Origin: Lindgomyces ingoldianus | Taxonomy: Eukaryota > Ascomycota > Dothideomycetes > Pleosporales > Lindgomycetaceae | Assembly: GCF_010093535.1 (NCBI RefSeq) | Contig: NW_022985222.1 | Span: forward strand, 66,686 to 130,685 | Length of the DNA: 64,000 nucleotides | Reading direction: 5' to 3' | Shown here: in pieces, positions 33,580 through 45,480 of the stretch | Numbering within the stretch: the stretch's first letter is position 1 | Layout of the letters: the number at the start of each line of letters is the position of its first letter | Made by a program: the position numbers and the translations under genes | Notes under the pieces: generated by a model | Seen by the model: the letters and a program-made list of their open reading frames with translations, nothing else | Database searches by the model: none | Told to the model about the DNA's origin: nothing

Positions 33580-35574
33580 AATCTTTTTATTTATAAAAAG
33601 TAGTAAACTATAAAAACTTTATATTAGTAGTTACTAAAAAGCTAAAAAAGCTTAGTAAAACTACACACGAAAAAATCTTTAAAAGGCTTAAGTAAACATA
33701 GCATAAAAAAGTAAAGGCTGTACTACTTAAAAAAGGCTATGTAATTCTAAATAAAGCTTTTTTTACTTTAAAAGCTATTAAAGAATTAGATAAACTAGCA
33801 TTTCTAAAAAGCATTATTACTGCACTTATTAACTTAGTGCTTTTAGTAAAACTAAAAATGTATATAACTATAAATTTTAACACTTACTTACTCTTTATAA
33901 GCATAATTTTAGATAATAAGAGTGCTATATACTTAGTAAATAGTATAAAGCTACTTATACTTAAGTTATTTAATTAAGCTTAAAGTTTACATATAATAAA
34001 AGTAGGCACCTAGTTATTCCTAATTTAAGAAATAAAAACTAAAAAGCTTAAAAAAGTGTTAAACAAAGTATAAAAAAAGCGCGTAAAAGATCTTACACTA
34101 TAAAAAGTAGTTATAGTAAAAAGATTTTATATTAATATAATTTTAAAAGCTTATTTAAAAGAAAAAAAACTATAGTATTTAAAACTTAACTATACACTGC
34201 GCATAGGCACACTAAAAAAGAATAAAGTACTTATAACACTTTACTAAAAACATAACTTTATATTTATTAAATATAAAGCTATCTTTTTTTACTTACTAGT
34301 GTAAAGTGTGCTTTTCAATTACTAACACTTATACACTATATTTCTATACTTAGACTTAGAAAAGCTTTAGCATGCGTACATAGAACACCTAGGCCTAAAA
34401 GCTTTATAGGCTCTAGTTAAAAGTATAAGAAATGTATAAATAATAAATATAAAGTAAGTACACTATAAGCACTGCGCAACAACCTACACTAAGTAGGTTA
34501 TATTAAAAAGACTAAAAAAGTAATCTTCTTACTTATTCTAAAAAGTTACATAGAACATGTCTAATATGCTAATAAGGCGCAGTAAAGCTCTATAAATAAT
34601 TATTATTAAAGATAAATATAGTAGTAAAATTTTTTTATAGTTTTTTTAAGTACTAACACTCTTAGAAATTTAAAAAGTAATAAAGAACTTTAAAAGCATA
34701 GTGTCTAATTAATATAACCTTTAAATTAGTAAAATATAGTAAAATAATAACACTACTATAGTCTCTTAGCATAAAAAGTTAAAGTATAAGCTTTAAGTAA
34801 AAAAATCTAGCATTAATATTAAAAGCTTTTTATTATATACTTATAAGCTAAATAAAGCTATAAAAAAAGCTAGATAAAAAATAATTATAAAGTTTATTAA
34901 AACAAAAAGCAGCATAGAACTCCCTAAGAAGCTCTAGCTAGAAGTAGTAGACGCTGCAATATAGCTGTACAATATAAGCCTATTACACATATATAACCTA
35001 CACTTATTAAATAAAGTGTTAAATATATAGTTTACTAATTACTTTAAATACTATAAGCTAGAGTAAGTAAGAAGTGCTACAGCTAATCTAAGGCCTAATT
35101 AAAGTAAGATATACATATATAGCTATTATACTTACCTACTTAATAAAGAGTAAGCAGCTAGGCGTTAGAAGTAAAGCTTTAAAGTAACTTTATAAGGCTA
35201 TATAAAATATCTTATAAGCTATAAAGCCTTAAATATTTATAAAATATAAGTTTTATTACTTAACTAAGTAATTACTATAAGAAATATAGCTTTTAATAAA
35301 ACATACTTTTATAAAAATAAAAGTAATAAGCTAATTCTTTAGAAAAAAGCTTTTAAAATTTTCAAATTTTTAATAAGTAAAGTAAGATTTATAATATAAA
35401 AAAAGCTTTTAAGGTTTTACTTTAAAAGTTAAATAAGTAGTAAAGTAATATACTAATTTAAAAGCTTTAAAAGTGTAAGCTTAAAAGTATAGAAACTAAA
35501 AAGCTTATTAAAACTTAAGTTAGCTAGCTAAAAAATTAGTACTTAAAAGTAAAAGTAACTATATTGTTACAGTC
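33580..35574 (+). pseudogene. Copia 3 pol relic: protease and integrase
   Basis: Plus-strand continuation of the element interrupted by copia 2. The protease site is near 33908-33970 (I-I-L-D-N-K-S-A-I-Y-L-V-N, from I-L-D-S-G-A-S-x-H-L-V-N). The pre-integrase zinc finger region is near 34365-34500 (H-A-Y-I-E-H-L-G, then C-A-T-T-Y). The integrase core and C-terminus extend to about 35310: Y-K-L-N-K-A-I-K-K-A (about 34850, from H-x-L-N-G-x-x-E-R-A), E-L-P-K-K-L and V-V-D-A-A-I-*-L-Y-N (about 34920-34970). RT and RNase H are absent; the element is cut by the G2 LTR at 35575. This copia family is distinct from copies 1, 2 and 4. Confidence 0.78.
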
Positions 35575-36157
35575 TACGGTTGGACCAGCGTAACTCCACC
35601 TGCAGTGCTCCACAATCTAGCTGGGTTAGGACAGGGCTCGCTTATGGACTAGTCGGCGGGCACGGAAGCAGCACAGTTGCCCGCGGTAATGAAGGATTGC
35701 GTCGTCCAATAGGAGGACAGGCCGCGAATCCAGGGAGCTTAAGGGAGCTTATAGGAGCTCCCCTTAGCAGGCTCCTGCAAACTCCTACTAGCTCCCCTTA
35801 GCACCTCTAGCACATGTTTATAATTCCTACATTAAATAACTTTTAAAAGGTGTGTTTAATGTTTAGTTTATTTTTTATATAAACTAAGTAGCATTTAGCT
35901 TTCTAAAGAGCTGTAATACTATTTATATATCTTGTAACATATATACCTCTAATTCTGTCTAATAAGACTGTTTAACCTAGCCTCCCTACTACTATATACA
36001 GGGTAAACTATAATCTAGTCACTCTTCCCTTCTCTAATAGCCTATTAGCCTGTACGTAGGACTGTACACTCTACTAGTTAGCCTCTATCACCTGTCCTAC
36101 CTCTCCCCTAGAAATACTATAAGACCTAAGTGCTTCTCTAAAGCAAGGATTATAACA
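35575..36157 (+). repeat. G2 5' LTR
   Basis: 583 bp, from TGTTACAGTCTACGGTTGG to GCAAGGATTATAACA. The first 230 bp are GC-rich and little RIPed, giving a spurious short ORF. A TATATATACC motif lies near 35940. Confidence 0.93.
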
Positions 36158-36229
36158 TTAAACACTACCCTCTTTAAAAAGTATAAATACTTTACAACAC
36201 AACTTAGATTCTAACATAGCCTACACTGT

Positions 36230-39200
36230 GCTATTAGAATCTACAGAAGTTTTTATCTAAAGTAAAGCTATTCTAGCAGAACAGATTAACTTAATCTAGG
36301 ACAACATTAAGAAACTCTAGTAGATTAGTAATAAAGTTAGTAAACTACTAAAACTTAAACAAGAAATTACTAACCTTTATTAAAAAGTAGTAAAATTATA
36401 AACACTCTTTAGACTCTTAGGCTTTTAGAAAGCTACTAACTAAACCTACTAAATACATAAACTATAAGTAGAGTTAGCAAAAATTTAGAATATTTTAACT
36501 AAGAAAGTAAAGATTATAGCTAAAAAGACTTTAAAATTAGCTTTTTTAAAGCCTTTTAAAAAATTATTAAAGGACTTTTAGCTATTCTTTATAAAATGTT
36601 ACTTTTATATGTAATATAATAAAGAAGCATTTTAAACTAACATAGAAATAATATCTTAAATAGAACTATACCTAGAAGGCCCCCTTGTAATTTAGTTCTA
36701 ACTCTATGTAGATAACTAGATAAACTTTAAAGTAAATAGTAAAGCACTTACTTTTAAAATAAAAGAAATATTTAGTAGCATTAAAAACTTTAAAAAAGCC
36801 CTAACAGCTATTTATAAGACTTTAAATAAATAAAAAATTACAGCTAATAAGCTAAACACTATAAAATAAAAGACTAGCCTAGTTTAGAACTACGCAGCAT
36901 GTTTTAGGGAACAACTAGCTATCTGTAGATAGACAGACTAGAAAGCCCTCTGCTGCATATTCTATAATAGACTAAGTAAAATAGTAAAAGATAAGTTTAT
37001 ACACAGTAATAAGCTAACTACTTTTAAAAACTTTATTACATAAGTAATAACTTATAACAACTGTTATAAAGAGCGTAAAAAAAAAAGAAATAAAAAAGAA
37101 CTTTTTAAAGACTAAAATTTATTCTTAAAAAGAAAAAACTTTTATAATATAATAAAAAACTAATAGACCTTAGTTACACTAAGTATACATAAAGCCCCTC
37201 TTTTAAAAAGAGCTAAGTTTTAAAACGTAATAAGCTGCCTCTAATAAAGGAATAATAAAAGTAGCTAGAAGATAAGGCCTGCCTAAACTATAAAAAAGTA
37301 GGATATTTCTGCTAAAACTACGTAGACTTCTAGAAGGGGGAGAATAAAAATACTACTATAATAATAAAAGCTATTACTACTAAACACAGCCTTATAGATA
37401 AAGAAATATTAAAAAAATTAAATAATAAACTTTACTAGTAATGTAAAGAAAACTATTTTTTAAATAACTACCTTAAGGTGTATTAAAAAGTAGTTATTTA
37501 AAACTTTAGTAGCTTAAATTTAGTGTTACAGGACCTTATAATTCTTAAAAGATATAAAGAAAAGACTTAAATCTAAGAATATATTATAAATATTTAAAAA
37601 AAAAAAGAATAGTTCTCTTTCTAAAACTAAACTTTTAGCACTTTAGCAAGAGAACTCTTTAGACAGTTTTAAAAATATAAATACTAGAAGTGCAGCTTAT
37701 AACACAACTATCTAAGTTATTACATAGTTATGCTTTACTAGATAAATATTAGTAATAACTACCTTACATTTAACATTATATAGCAGATAGCTAAAGTTAA
37801 ATATAACATTATAGATAAAAAAAAATAATAGCAGTTTTTTATAAAAATCTAAGATTAAAAACTAGAAGAACTAGGTAGACCTGCTAGGTTTAAAGTCCTA
37901 AAGCTAGTACTTAAAAAGCCTAAGACGCTGCTTCTAAGCCTTGTAATTAGCAGAAAGACTTTAGTTATGCAATAAAGCTACAGCTAGTGCGCACTCTGTA
38001 GAAATAGAAACTATAGCACTAATAATTATTAATAAAAAGAACACTTTGTCTAGATAGTATAGACACAAGAGTACCCTTAGTAGACTTAGAAGAGCCCCCC
38101 TAACACGTTACATAGACCTAATAATTGTCTATACCTCTAGTACTAATGTACACAGCGTTACTGTGTGAGACATTAGGACAATAAGCACTAAATAGGCTAG
38201 TAGCCTACATAGGAAAAAAACTACAACAGTTACTTATAGCAAGAAATAGCCTTAGCCTACAAAACTATAAATTATTACACCTACTAAACAGCCTTTTAAC
38301 ATAAGCAAGAGGGATAGCTAGCGTGCAAAGAATAAGATAACTATAAATTCTACTACTTCTAGTAAAAAGCAGCAAGAAAAAAAGACTACTTAATATTACA
38401 TTATCTAGTTAAAGATTATAAATGTAAGGTAACTAACTACTATAACTAAGAGCATTAAATTTATAAAGAAAAAAAGAATAAGTTTAATAATAACTTATAA
38501 AATATTAACTCTTATCTTTTTTCTAATAAAGAAGTTTAACATAATATATTAGCAGTAATTACAGTTAGATAAGGGGTAGAACACAGCCTAACAACCACCT
38601 TCACGTACAAAAGGTAGCTAGGCCTAGCCCTTATTAACAGTAGATGCACCTTTACTGCAATAGATAAAGATTAGGTAGACAAATAAAGCATTTTATTTAG
38701 ATTAAAAAAAGACTTGTTTAAAGTAACTCTTACTAACACATTATTAATTAAGTATAGTAAAGAATAGATTAACTTAGAAACTTATAAAAAAAACCTTAAA
38801 ACTCTAAACATAAAAGATTAGAGGTCTATAAATATACTCCTACTAGGAGGTAAGTACAACATAATCTTAGGCTATAACTAGCTTAGAACATATAACTCTG
38901 CAATTAACTAGAGAACTATAACTATAAAAACTCCTAACAACTACACACACATAACCTAGTTAGCATGCTATAATAATTAATGCCTAGTCTATAAGTAAGT
39001 AAAACAAGGTAGCAGTTACTACCCTAAGAAAAGAAAACTTTAGAGATTCCCTTATTAGAAGCTAAAAGCCTAGACAGTAAAAATAATAATAAAAAAACTT
39101 AAAAAAGTCTCTTATAAAAAAATTAAAATAGACAAAAATGTAGAATAAATTAGTATCTTCTAAATCTAAGACAAGGGCAGCATTCCTTTTAAATATAAGG

Positions 39201-41930
39201 ATTATACAGATATATTTAAGACACTAGAAAATCTAGAGGAGCTACTACTACACTAGCCCTAGGATTATGCTATTAACTTAATAAAAAATTATAATTTAAA
39301 GACCTATAAGCTACACCCCCTAATAAAGACATAAAAGAAAGCCTTGTAAGAATATGTTAATAGAATATTAGCATAAGGCTATATTTAAGAAAGCTATAGC
39401 CTTATAGCCTTAGCTATAGTCTTTGCTAAGAAAAAAGAAAAAAAAATCTAAGTCTGTTAAGACTATTAGACTCTAAATAATAATATAATCTAAAATTAGT
39501 TTCTTCTACTAATTATATAAAACATTATAAACTAACTAAAAAGAACCTAGTACTTTATAAAGTTTAACATACAAAATAAATTTAACAAAATAAAGATAAA
39601 AGAAAAAGATAAGTAGCTTACAGCGTTTAAAACTTTATAAAGACTTTATAAGTTGCTAGTAATGCTGTTTAGCCTAATAAACACTTTAGTAACATTCTAA
39701 TAAATTATTAACACAGCTCTTAACTTATATCTTAATGTCTTTACTTTAGTATATTTAGATAACGTTCTTATCTACTCTAAAGATACCCTAGAAGACTATG
39801 TATAAAAAGTATAAAAAGTTTTAGAATAGCTTAGAAAGTATAGACTCTACCTACAGCTCTCTAAATGCAAATTCTATATTACTAAAACAAAATACTTAAA
39901 ATTTATAATTAATAGTAAAAAAATAAAAATTAACTTAGCTAAAATATAAAAAGTACTTAAATAGCTAGAACTTATAATAGTTAAGAAAGTTAAAGGATTC
40001 TTAGAACTATTAGAATATATTAGATAAATAATTAAAAACTACTTAAAAATTACTATACTACTAACAAACACTACTACTAAGGAATAGGTAATAGCAAAGT
40101 TTATCTAAACCTTATAAATAAATAAAGCATTTGCTATGCTAAAACAAGCTATAATAGTAAAACTAGTACTAAAAATATACAACCTATAGTTAGACATAAA
40201 GATCTACACAGATGCATTCTTAGAAGCAAGCAGAGCCGCGCTTTATTAGAAGCAGGAAGACAGAAAGTAGCACCTAGTAGCGTACTACTCTGCTAAATTT
40301 TTAGGACCTAAAGCAGGCTACAGCATACCTAATAAAGAACTTAAGGCTATACTAAATGCAGTAAGAGTATAGGCTATAAAGCTACATAGAATAGCTAAGC
40401 TATTTAATATTATAACTAACTATGTAAACTTAGTTACATTCTTAACAGTAAAAAAGCTATTACTAATGCATATAAAATAAGTAATAGAACTTACATAGTT
40501 TAACTACGTTATTAAGCATGTTCTAAAAGCACAAAACTAACAAGCTAACGCTCTTAGCTAAAAACTAAACTATTTTAATAAAAAAAAAAAGAGAACTAAG
40601 AAGTTTACACTTTTTAAAAAAACTAATAAAGAATAGATTTATAATAGGCCTAGACTTATAAAAAAATTCTATATACTTACAGTAAATAAATAAAGATAAA
40701 AAAACTTAATCTAAGAATATTATAAATCTCTAATGTTTAAGCATCTAGAAATAAGCACCCTTTAAAAGAAGCTAAGGGCAGCTATACTATAACAGATACT
40801 AAAGGTAAAGCAACTATGTATAAAGGTGCTTAGAGAATGCAACACCTATAATAAAAATAACTTAAAAAGGTATAAAACTTATAAATACTTTTAGCTAATT
40901 AAAGCACTAAAGCTACTATAGATAATAATTATAGTAGACTTTATTATAAAATTACCCCTATCTAAAGAACTAGAAACAGAAAGGATGTGCAATATAATTA
41001 TAGTAGCTTTTAATAAAACTACTAAATATCTGCACACCTAGCTATTAAAGAAAATAATAACTACTAAAAATTTATCTATAAACTAGAATAAAATATAATA
41101 TTAGTACATAAATGCTTTAAAATTATTATCTCTAACTAAGATAAACTATTTACTAGTAGATTCTAAAAAGTAGTAATACAGCACCTTAGCATAACATATA
41201 AGCTATTAATAGCCTATTACCTGCAGACAGACAGCTAGACTAAAAGAGTAAATGTAGAAGTAAAAAGATACTTAAAGAAATACATTTCTTACACTTAGTA
41301 TAACTAGCTAGAATAGCTTCCTATAGCATAGTTAGCTATTAACAGTGTAGAATTAGCTATAATAAAAAAAACACTATATAAAGCTAATTTTAGATATAAC
41401 TTTTACTTTATGCTATAAGGAAATTAACTTATAAACTTATAAAAGTTAATAGACTAGCTAATAAACTTATAACATATACATAAAAAGTTAGCTATAGAAG
41501 CTAGATCTAGCAGAAAAATAATAAAAAGATACATAAATAAATTATAATAACTAGGACTAGAAATCTATCTAAGAGATTATATATACCTTAATACTAAAAA
41601 TCTTAAGATACTCTAACCTTTAAAGAAGCTAGCAGAAAAGAGGATAGAACTATATAAAGTCTTTTAAACCTAATAGGACAACTGTAAACTTAAGCTTCCT
41701 CTACACATAAAGATACACCTGTAGTTCTACATCTCTAAATTAGAAAAAGCACCTAAAGAAATTCTTTTATTAACATAAAAATAAAAGAACTAAAAAATAA
41801 AGTATAAAGTTAAACATATTATTAGTAATTAAAAAAACTAAAAAGAATTTTTAGTAAAATAGAAAAAGTAGCTTACTAGTAAAAACACATAAAAACTAGC
41901 TAAGAATTTGCAGAATGTGCAGCTATTAGT
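36230..41930 (+). pseudogene. G2 gag-pol, RIP-inactivated chromovirus polyprotein
   Basis: All gypsy domains in order on the plus strand. Gag occupies about 36230-37320 with a CCHC knuckle at 37280-37321 (C-L-N-Y-K-K-V-G-Y-F-C). The protease is near 38610-38940 (A-L-I-N-S-R-C-T-F-T-A-I, from D-S-G). RT is about 39440-39900, with F-I-K-F-N-I near 39545 and the catalytic Y-L-D-N-V-L-I-Y-S-K at 39752-39785. RNase H is 40195-40560 (I-Y-T-D-A-F-L-E-A-S, then N-K-E-L-K-A-I). Integrase is about 40730-41650 (V-D-F-I-I-K-L-P near 40930; Q-T-D-S-Q-T-K-R-V-N near 41225). A chromodomain-like end is near 41790-41930 (E-F-L-V-K-*-K-K). Trp and Gln positions carry TAG/TAA. Gag-pol frame organisation cannot be judged because of the mutations. 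Confidence 0.88.
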
Positions 41931-42654
41931 ATAAAAGTACCTTTAAGCTTATCTAAAAGAAACTAGCTAGGCAATAAGGCACCTATATTAAAAGAAACAG
42001 CTATGTTATTACTAGATAGCAGCAGCCTTTAGAGATAAGTTCTAGCTAATAAGGGCTGTAGAGAAGAACAACTTTTTACCTTAACTTTAAAAGCTTCTAT
42101 CTTGTCTAAAAAGAAGAGGTCCTCCTCTAAGTATTTTACGTAACAAGCCTCTAGCAGATCTAGTAATTTTTAAATACAGTCCTGTTTAGAACACTCCCTA
42201 GCTGTTACCTTTAAAGTTGCCTAGACCTAACGCAACATCTTTTCTTTAAGCTTTTACTTATAAACTTTTGTAGTAGCAGCCTTCTAAAGAAGCGTCTTTC
42301 TCTCTTTCTCTAACTAATCCTACGCAGCATTAGAAATAAAGGTGTTATATTTACTATACTTTTTTACACACTTAACGCATTTATCTAAGGACAAAGTTAA
42401 AACATAAGATAACCTTAAAAATTAGTAAGCGCTATAAGGCCTTATCTTTATCTAGTAAAAAGGATTAAAACAAAAAGCAACATAAAGATAATAAGATAAA
42501 TAAGACTAACAAGCTATTTAGTATAGAAAGAATAGATGTTAAGAATGCTTTTTAGTAAGTAAGCACTTACTTTATAAATAAACCTTTACTAACACAGTTG
42601 TGTAAGCAGAGCAGCAAGGACGCTGCTAGGGAGGAGGGGCAGCGTGTTACAGTC

Positions 42655-43237
42655 TACAGTTAGACTAGCATAACTCTACTAGCAGTGCTCTACAATCTAG
42701 CTAGATTAGGACAGGGCTTGCTTACAGACTAGTTAGAGGGCGCAGAGGCAGCCTAGCTGCCTGCGATGGCAGAGGAATGCGTTGTCTAATAGGGGGACAG
42801 GCCGCGAATTAACAGGAGCTTAAGGGAGCTCTAGAAGCTCACCTTAGCAGACTACTATAAACTCCCTCTGCTCCCCTTAGCGCCCCTAGCACATGTATAT
42901 AAGTTCCTATATTAAACAACCTTTAGAAGGTGTGTTTAACATTTAGTTTATTCTTTACATAGACTAAGTAGCATTTAGCTTTCTAAAGAGCTGTAATACT
43001 ATTTATATATCTTGCACTATATATACCTCTAACCTTGTCTAATAGGACTGTTTAACCTAGCCTCTCTACTGCTGCATAAAGGGCAAACTACAATCTAGTC
43101 ACTCTCTCTCCCTCTAGTAGCCCATTAGCCTGTACGTAGGACTGTACACCCTACCGGTTGGCCCCTATCACCCGTCCTACCTCTCCCCTAGGAATACTAT
43201 AAGACCCGAGTGCTTCCCCGAAGCAAGGATTGTAACA
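42655..43237 (+). repeat. G2 3' LTR
   Basis: 583 bp, TGTTACAGTCTACAGTTAG to GCAAGGATTGTAACA. Its last 130 bp are unmutated and GC-rich. Confidence 0.93.
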
Positions 43238-43259
43238 GCAACTTGCTTGTAGTATACGT
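43238..43259 (+). repeat. Pogo terminal repeat remnant
   Basis: GCAACTTGCTTGTAGTATACGT followed by TA (43260-43261) matches the right terminus of pogo copies (GCAACTTGCCTGTAAAGTACGT, then TA) with a few differences. It shows that the G2 right end abuts the last 22 bp of a pogo element. Confidence 0.7.
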
Positions 43260-43261
43260 TA

Positions 43262-43480
43262 CTTATTAAATAAAAATAGTATTATTATTATTTTTATAAC
43301 GTAAGTGCTGCTGATATTGTATATTAGCACTGTAGATAGTTATTAGCATTTGCTAATACTTAATTAGCTAGATATTTGCTTATTAAAAACCACGCTACTG
43401 AATTAACTAAATGCATCTAGATTGTTTTACAATATGCGGTAACGTGTCAGGCGTAAGGTCGAGATGGTCATTAAGCGCGA
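43262..43480. other. Left edge of the non-RIPed island
   Basis: Transition from RIPed transposon sequence to normal composition. No gene recognised. Confidence 0.5.
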
Positions 43481-43585
43481 CATGTATATATACTATTCTG
43501 TACGCAGAATTAACTGTTAGTTGATCATTCGCACTTTTTTAGTTGTATTAGCGGAGTGGTACAGAGCCACGTCCCTACATTAGGT
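43481..43585 (+). repeat. Left arm of island inverted repeat
   Basis: About 100-bp sequence from TATATATACTATTCTGTACGC to GTGGTACAGAGCCACGTCC that recurs inverted at 46538-46640 with roughly 85-90% identity by eye. Shared blocks include TATATATACTATTCTGTACG, ATTCGCAC, AGTTGTATT and GCGGAGTGGTACAGA. It lies about 0.8 kb upstream of the secreted-protein gene. Confidence 0.85.
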
Positions 43586-43674
43586 CGATTAGGATGCGAA
43601 TAAAGAGCCCTGCATGTGATTCATTGCTGCTGATCATCGAGAACGGATTCCTACCATGGGAAAACAGCGATTTG

Positions 43675-44316
43675 GATGACCTTGGCGGCGTTTGAGCAAT
43701 ATGAAATTCAATCCTTGATTGAACTACTGCCTTCTCAGGACCTGCCTGTTGTACATTGCTACCTGGGTAGATTTACAGGACGTTGGCGTCATCATGCAGG
43801 AACTCTCTGACTTATTTACAACATTTTTGGTTCGGACCCAGCCGCCTACTACTTGCGGAGCTCAGTAGGAGCGCAGTGTGGGTTGTCCACCATCGCTATC
43901 TCGGCGTGCTAGATATCCATAGAATGTCACCAAACTCTCTCCGCAAAGCCGCCCCGAAACATAAGTCAGAGGAGTTCTTTTTTCACGTTCAGATCCATCT
44001 TCTTTTGCTTAGTGTGATCAAATGCCAAGCGTTGCGCCTTTTTCTGCGACCCTTCCGCAACGCCAAGGTTTCCACTATCCTCGAAAACGTCAATACCATT
44101 CGTGCGGACTCGTTTGATCCTCGTCTTTGCCCTTCAGCCAAGATGTTCTGTCTCTGCTTCGTCATGCCCCCTCGGTCCTGTGGTGACATGTGTGGGGGCC
44201 CAGCGACGAAGATGACTTTTCATAAGCAGCCACGAGGCGGAACTGGTTTTTTCATATCTTCTTCATCTTTCATTCGGATTCTTTTTCATTTCTTTGTGAG
44301 GCTTGAGGCTTCATAA
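43675..44316 (+). pseudogene. Unrecognised, possibly broken gene
   Basis: Two overlapping open stretches in different frames. One starts with ATG 43675 and codes 44 residues (M-T-L-A-A-F-E-Q-Y-E-I-Q-S-L, then L-L-P-S-Q-D-L) to a stop near 43808. A longer frame runs 43783-44316 (177 codons) without a recognisable domain. The composition is normal, with no RIP. The L-P-S-Q-D-L stretch recalls the start of an F-box, but that is speculative. The 3' end of the long frame reads through a pyrimidine-rich stretch that looks more like the promoter of the next gene, so this may be a frameshifted relic or non-coding. Confidence 0.25.
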
Positions 44317-44397
44317 TTTCTAAGATTTTTTTGTTTCCCTGTTTCAATAGCTGCAGTGCGGCATACCTATTTAGTGCATTCACACCTCTTGCACAAA
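44316..44397 (+). promoter_or_regulatory. Putative promoter/5' leader of the secreted-protein gene
   Basis: Pyrimidine-rich stretch (about 44225-44345, including TTTTTTTGTTTCCCTG) followed by CACAAAATG, a good fungal start context. No clear TATA box at the expected distance. Confidence 0.4.
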
Positions 44398-45480
44398 ATG
44401 AAGTTTAATTGGAGCGTTGTCGTGGCCTTTGTGGTTTTATCTAGTGTTGTAAAATGTGAAGAAGTCACTATTAAGGGCAGCTGGACAGTATGCTTGACCT
44501 ATCCATCGTCCACCTTTGCCACTTCCGGCTTTGCTTCTTACTTTTCCCTCATTCGTCTCCTGACAATTTCATAGGGCTCACTTGCTGCTCGTGCAAACTT
44601 AGAATCTCTCACTAAACGTCAGATAAACATCGGAGGTCTCCAACTCGGGGGAGGAGGGAAAGGAAAAGAAGGCCAAGAGAATACGCCGGCTTCTGGGAAT
44701 CGTAATGGGACAAATGGGAATGACAATGCGGGGCTGAGCATTGGCGGACTGACTCTGGGTGGCCCCGGAGGTGGCATCACTTTCACAGGGAACGGGCAGA
44801 AAGGACAACAAGGCGAAGGCCAAGCTCAGGCAGCTGAATCTCAAAAGGGGGAACAAGCAGCGAAAGGTGGAGGCCAAGCTGCCGCAGGAAATGCGACCGA
44901 GCCCGCTGCTGAGACTCAGAAGCCAGGGGAGGGTCAGGCTCAAGCTAGTGAGGGTCAGGCTCAAACTCCGAAGGGAGAACAGGGAGCAAAGGGCGAGGGT
45001 CAGGGTCAGGCGGGTGAAGGTCAGCCCAACGCGAATTCTACTAAGGGCGCTTCTGGGACTGAGAAGCAAGGCGAGCCCCAGGCTCAGCTAGAGGGTCAGA
45101 AGCAGGGTGAAGGGCAAGTGCAAGCCGCCGAAGGTCAAGCCGCGGCTGGAAACGCAACAGAAGGTGAAGGAGGTCAGAAAGAAGGCGAGCAACAGGGTGG
45201 AGAACAGCAATCCCCGAAGGGAGAGAAGGCAAACGAGACCCAAGGAACCGAAGGACAAGCAGCGAAGGGAGAAGCAAATGGCAATCTCGCGGTCGAGCAA
45301 TCCGAACAATTTTCCGAAGGATTCGGTATCACCCTTGACCAAAACGGCAACACAGCAAATTCGGGCGGAAATCTAGGAATTACTCAGGGGACAGACGGAT
45401 CGCAGAGCGTGGGTGGTGAGAACGGGATCAACATTGCGGCAAATGGAGAGGCCACTATTGCAGGAAATGAGAGAGAGTAA
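44398..45480 (+). CDS. Secreted repetitive Gly/Gln/Glu-rich protein, two exons
   Basis: Exon 1 is 44398-44487 and exon 2 is 44575-45480. The 87-nt intron (44488-44574) starts GTATGC, has a branch-site-like CTGAC at about 44560 and ends TTTCATAG; joining is in phase and gives 331 residues. Residues 1-20 are a typical signal peptide (M-K-F-N-W-S, hydrophobic core V-V-V-A-F-V-V-L, then V-V-K-C). L-T-K-R at 42-45 followed by Q-I-N-I-G-G resembles a Kex2 cleavage site. The rest is low-complexity: I-G-G-L-x-L-G-G motifs (about 48-95), then GEGQAQ-like repeats with two copies of G-Q-A-A-A-G-N-A-T-E near residues 130 and 217, and a C-terminal Gly/Asn-rich tail (F-G-I-T-L, L-G-I-T-Q, G-I-N-I). The mature part has no cysteine and several N-x-S/T sequons. 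I do not recognise a family. It could be an effector candidate or a wall-associated protein. It is unmutated and in normal codon use, lying between RIPed transposons. Confidence 0.82.
44488..44574 (+). other. Intron of the secreted-protein gene
   Basis: GTATGC donor after G-S-W-T, acceptor CATAG before G-S-L-A-A. If it were retained, translation would stop after 59 residues at the TAG overlapping the acceptor (44572-44574). Confidence 0.8.

Larger units (their letters stand above)
35575..43237 (+). mobile_element. Ty3/gypsy chromovirus G2, full length
   Basis: 7663-bp element with two LTRs of exactly 583 bp (35575-36157 and 42655-43237). A purine tract GGGAGGAGGGGCAGCG lies directly before the 3' LTR. 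Flanking pentamers do not match (TATAT left, GCAAC right): the left flank is copia 3 pol and the right flank is the last 22 bp of a pogo element, so one side was probably exchanged by recombination or deletion. The internal region is heavily RIPed, the LTRs much less. Confidence 0.93.

Noticed and set aside
35580..35801. 73-codon frame
   Set aside because: Inside the GC-rich start of the G2 5' LTR; no homologous open frame in the 3' LTR.
44599..45342. Overlapping antisense and alternate-frame ORFs (Leu/Ser-rich and Lys/Arg-rich)
   Set aside because: Shadows of the Gly/Gln/Glu-rich exon 2; the sense frame with signal peptide and intron explains the sequence.
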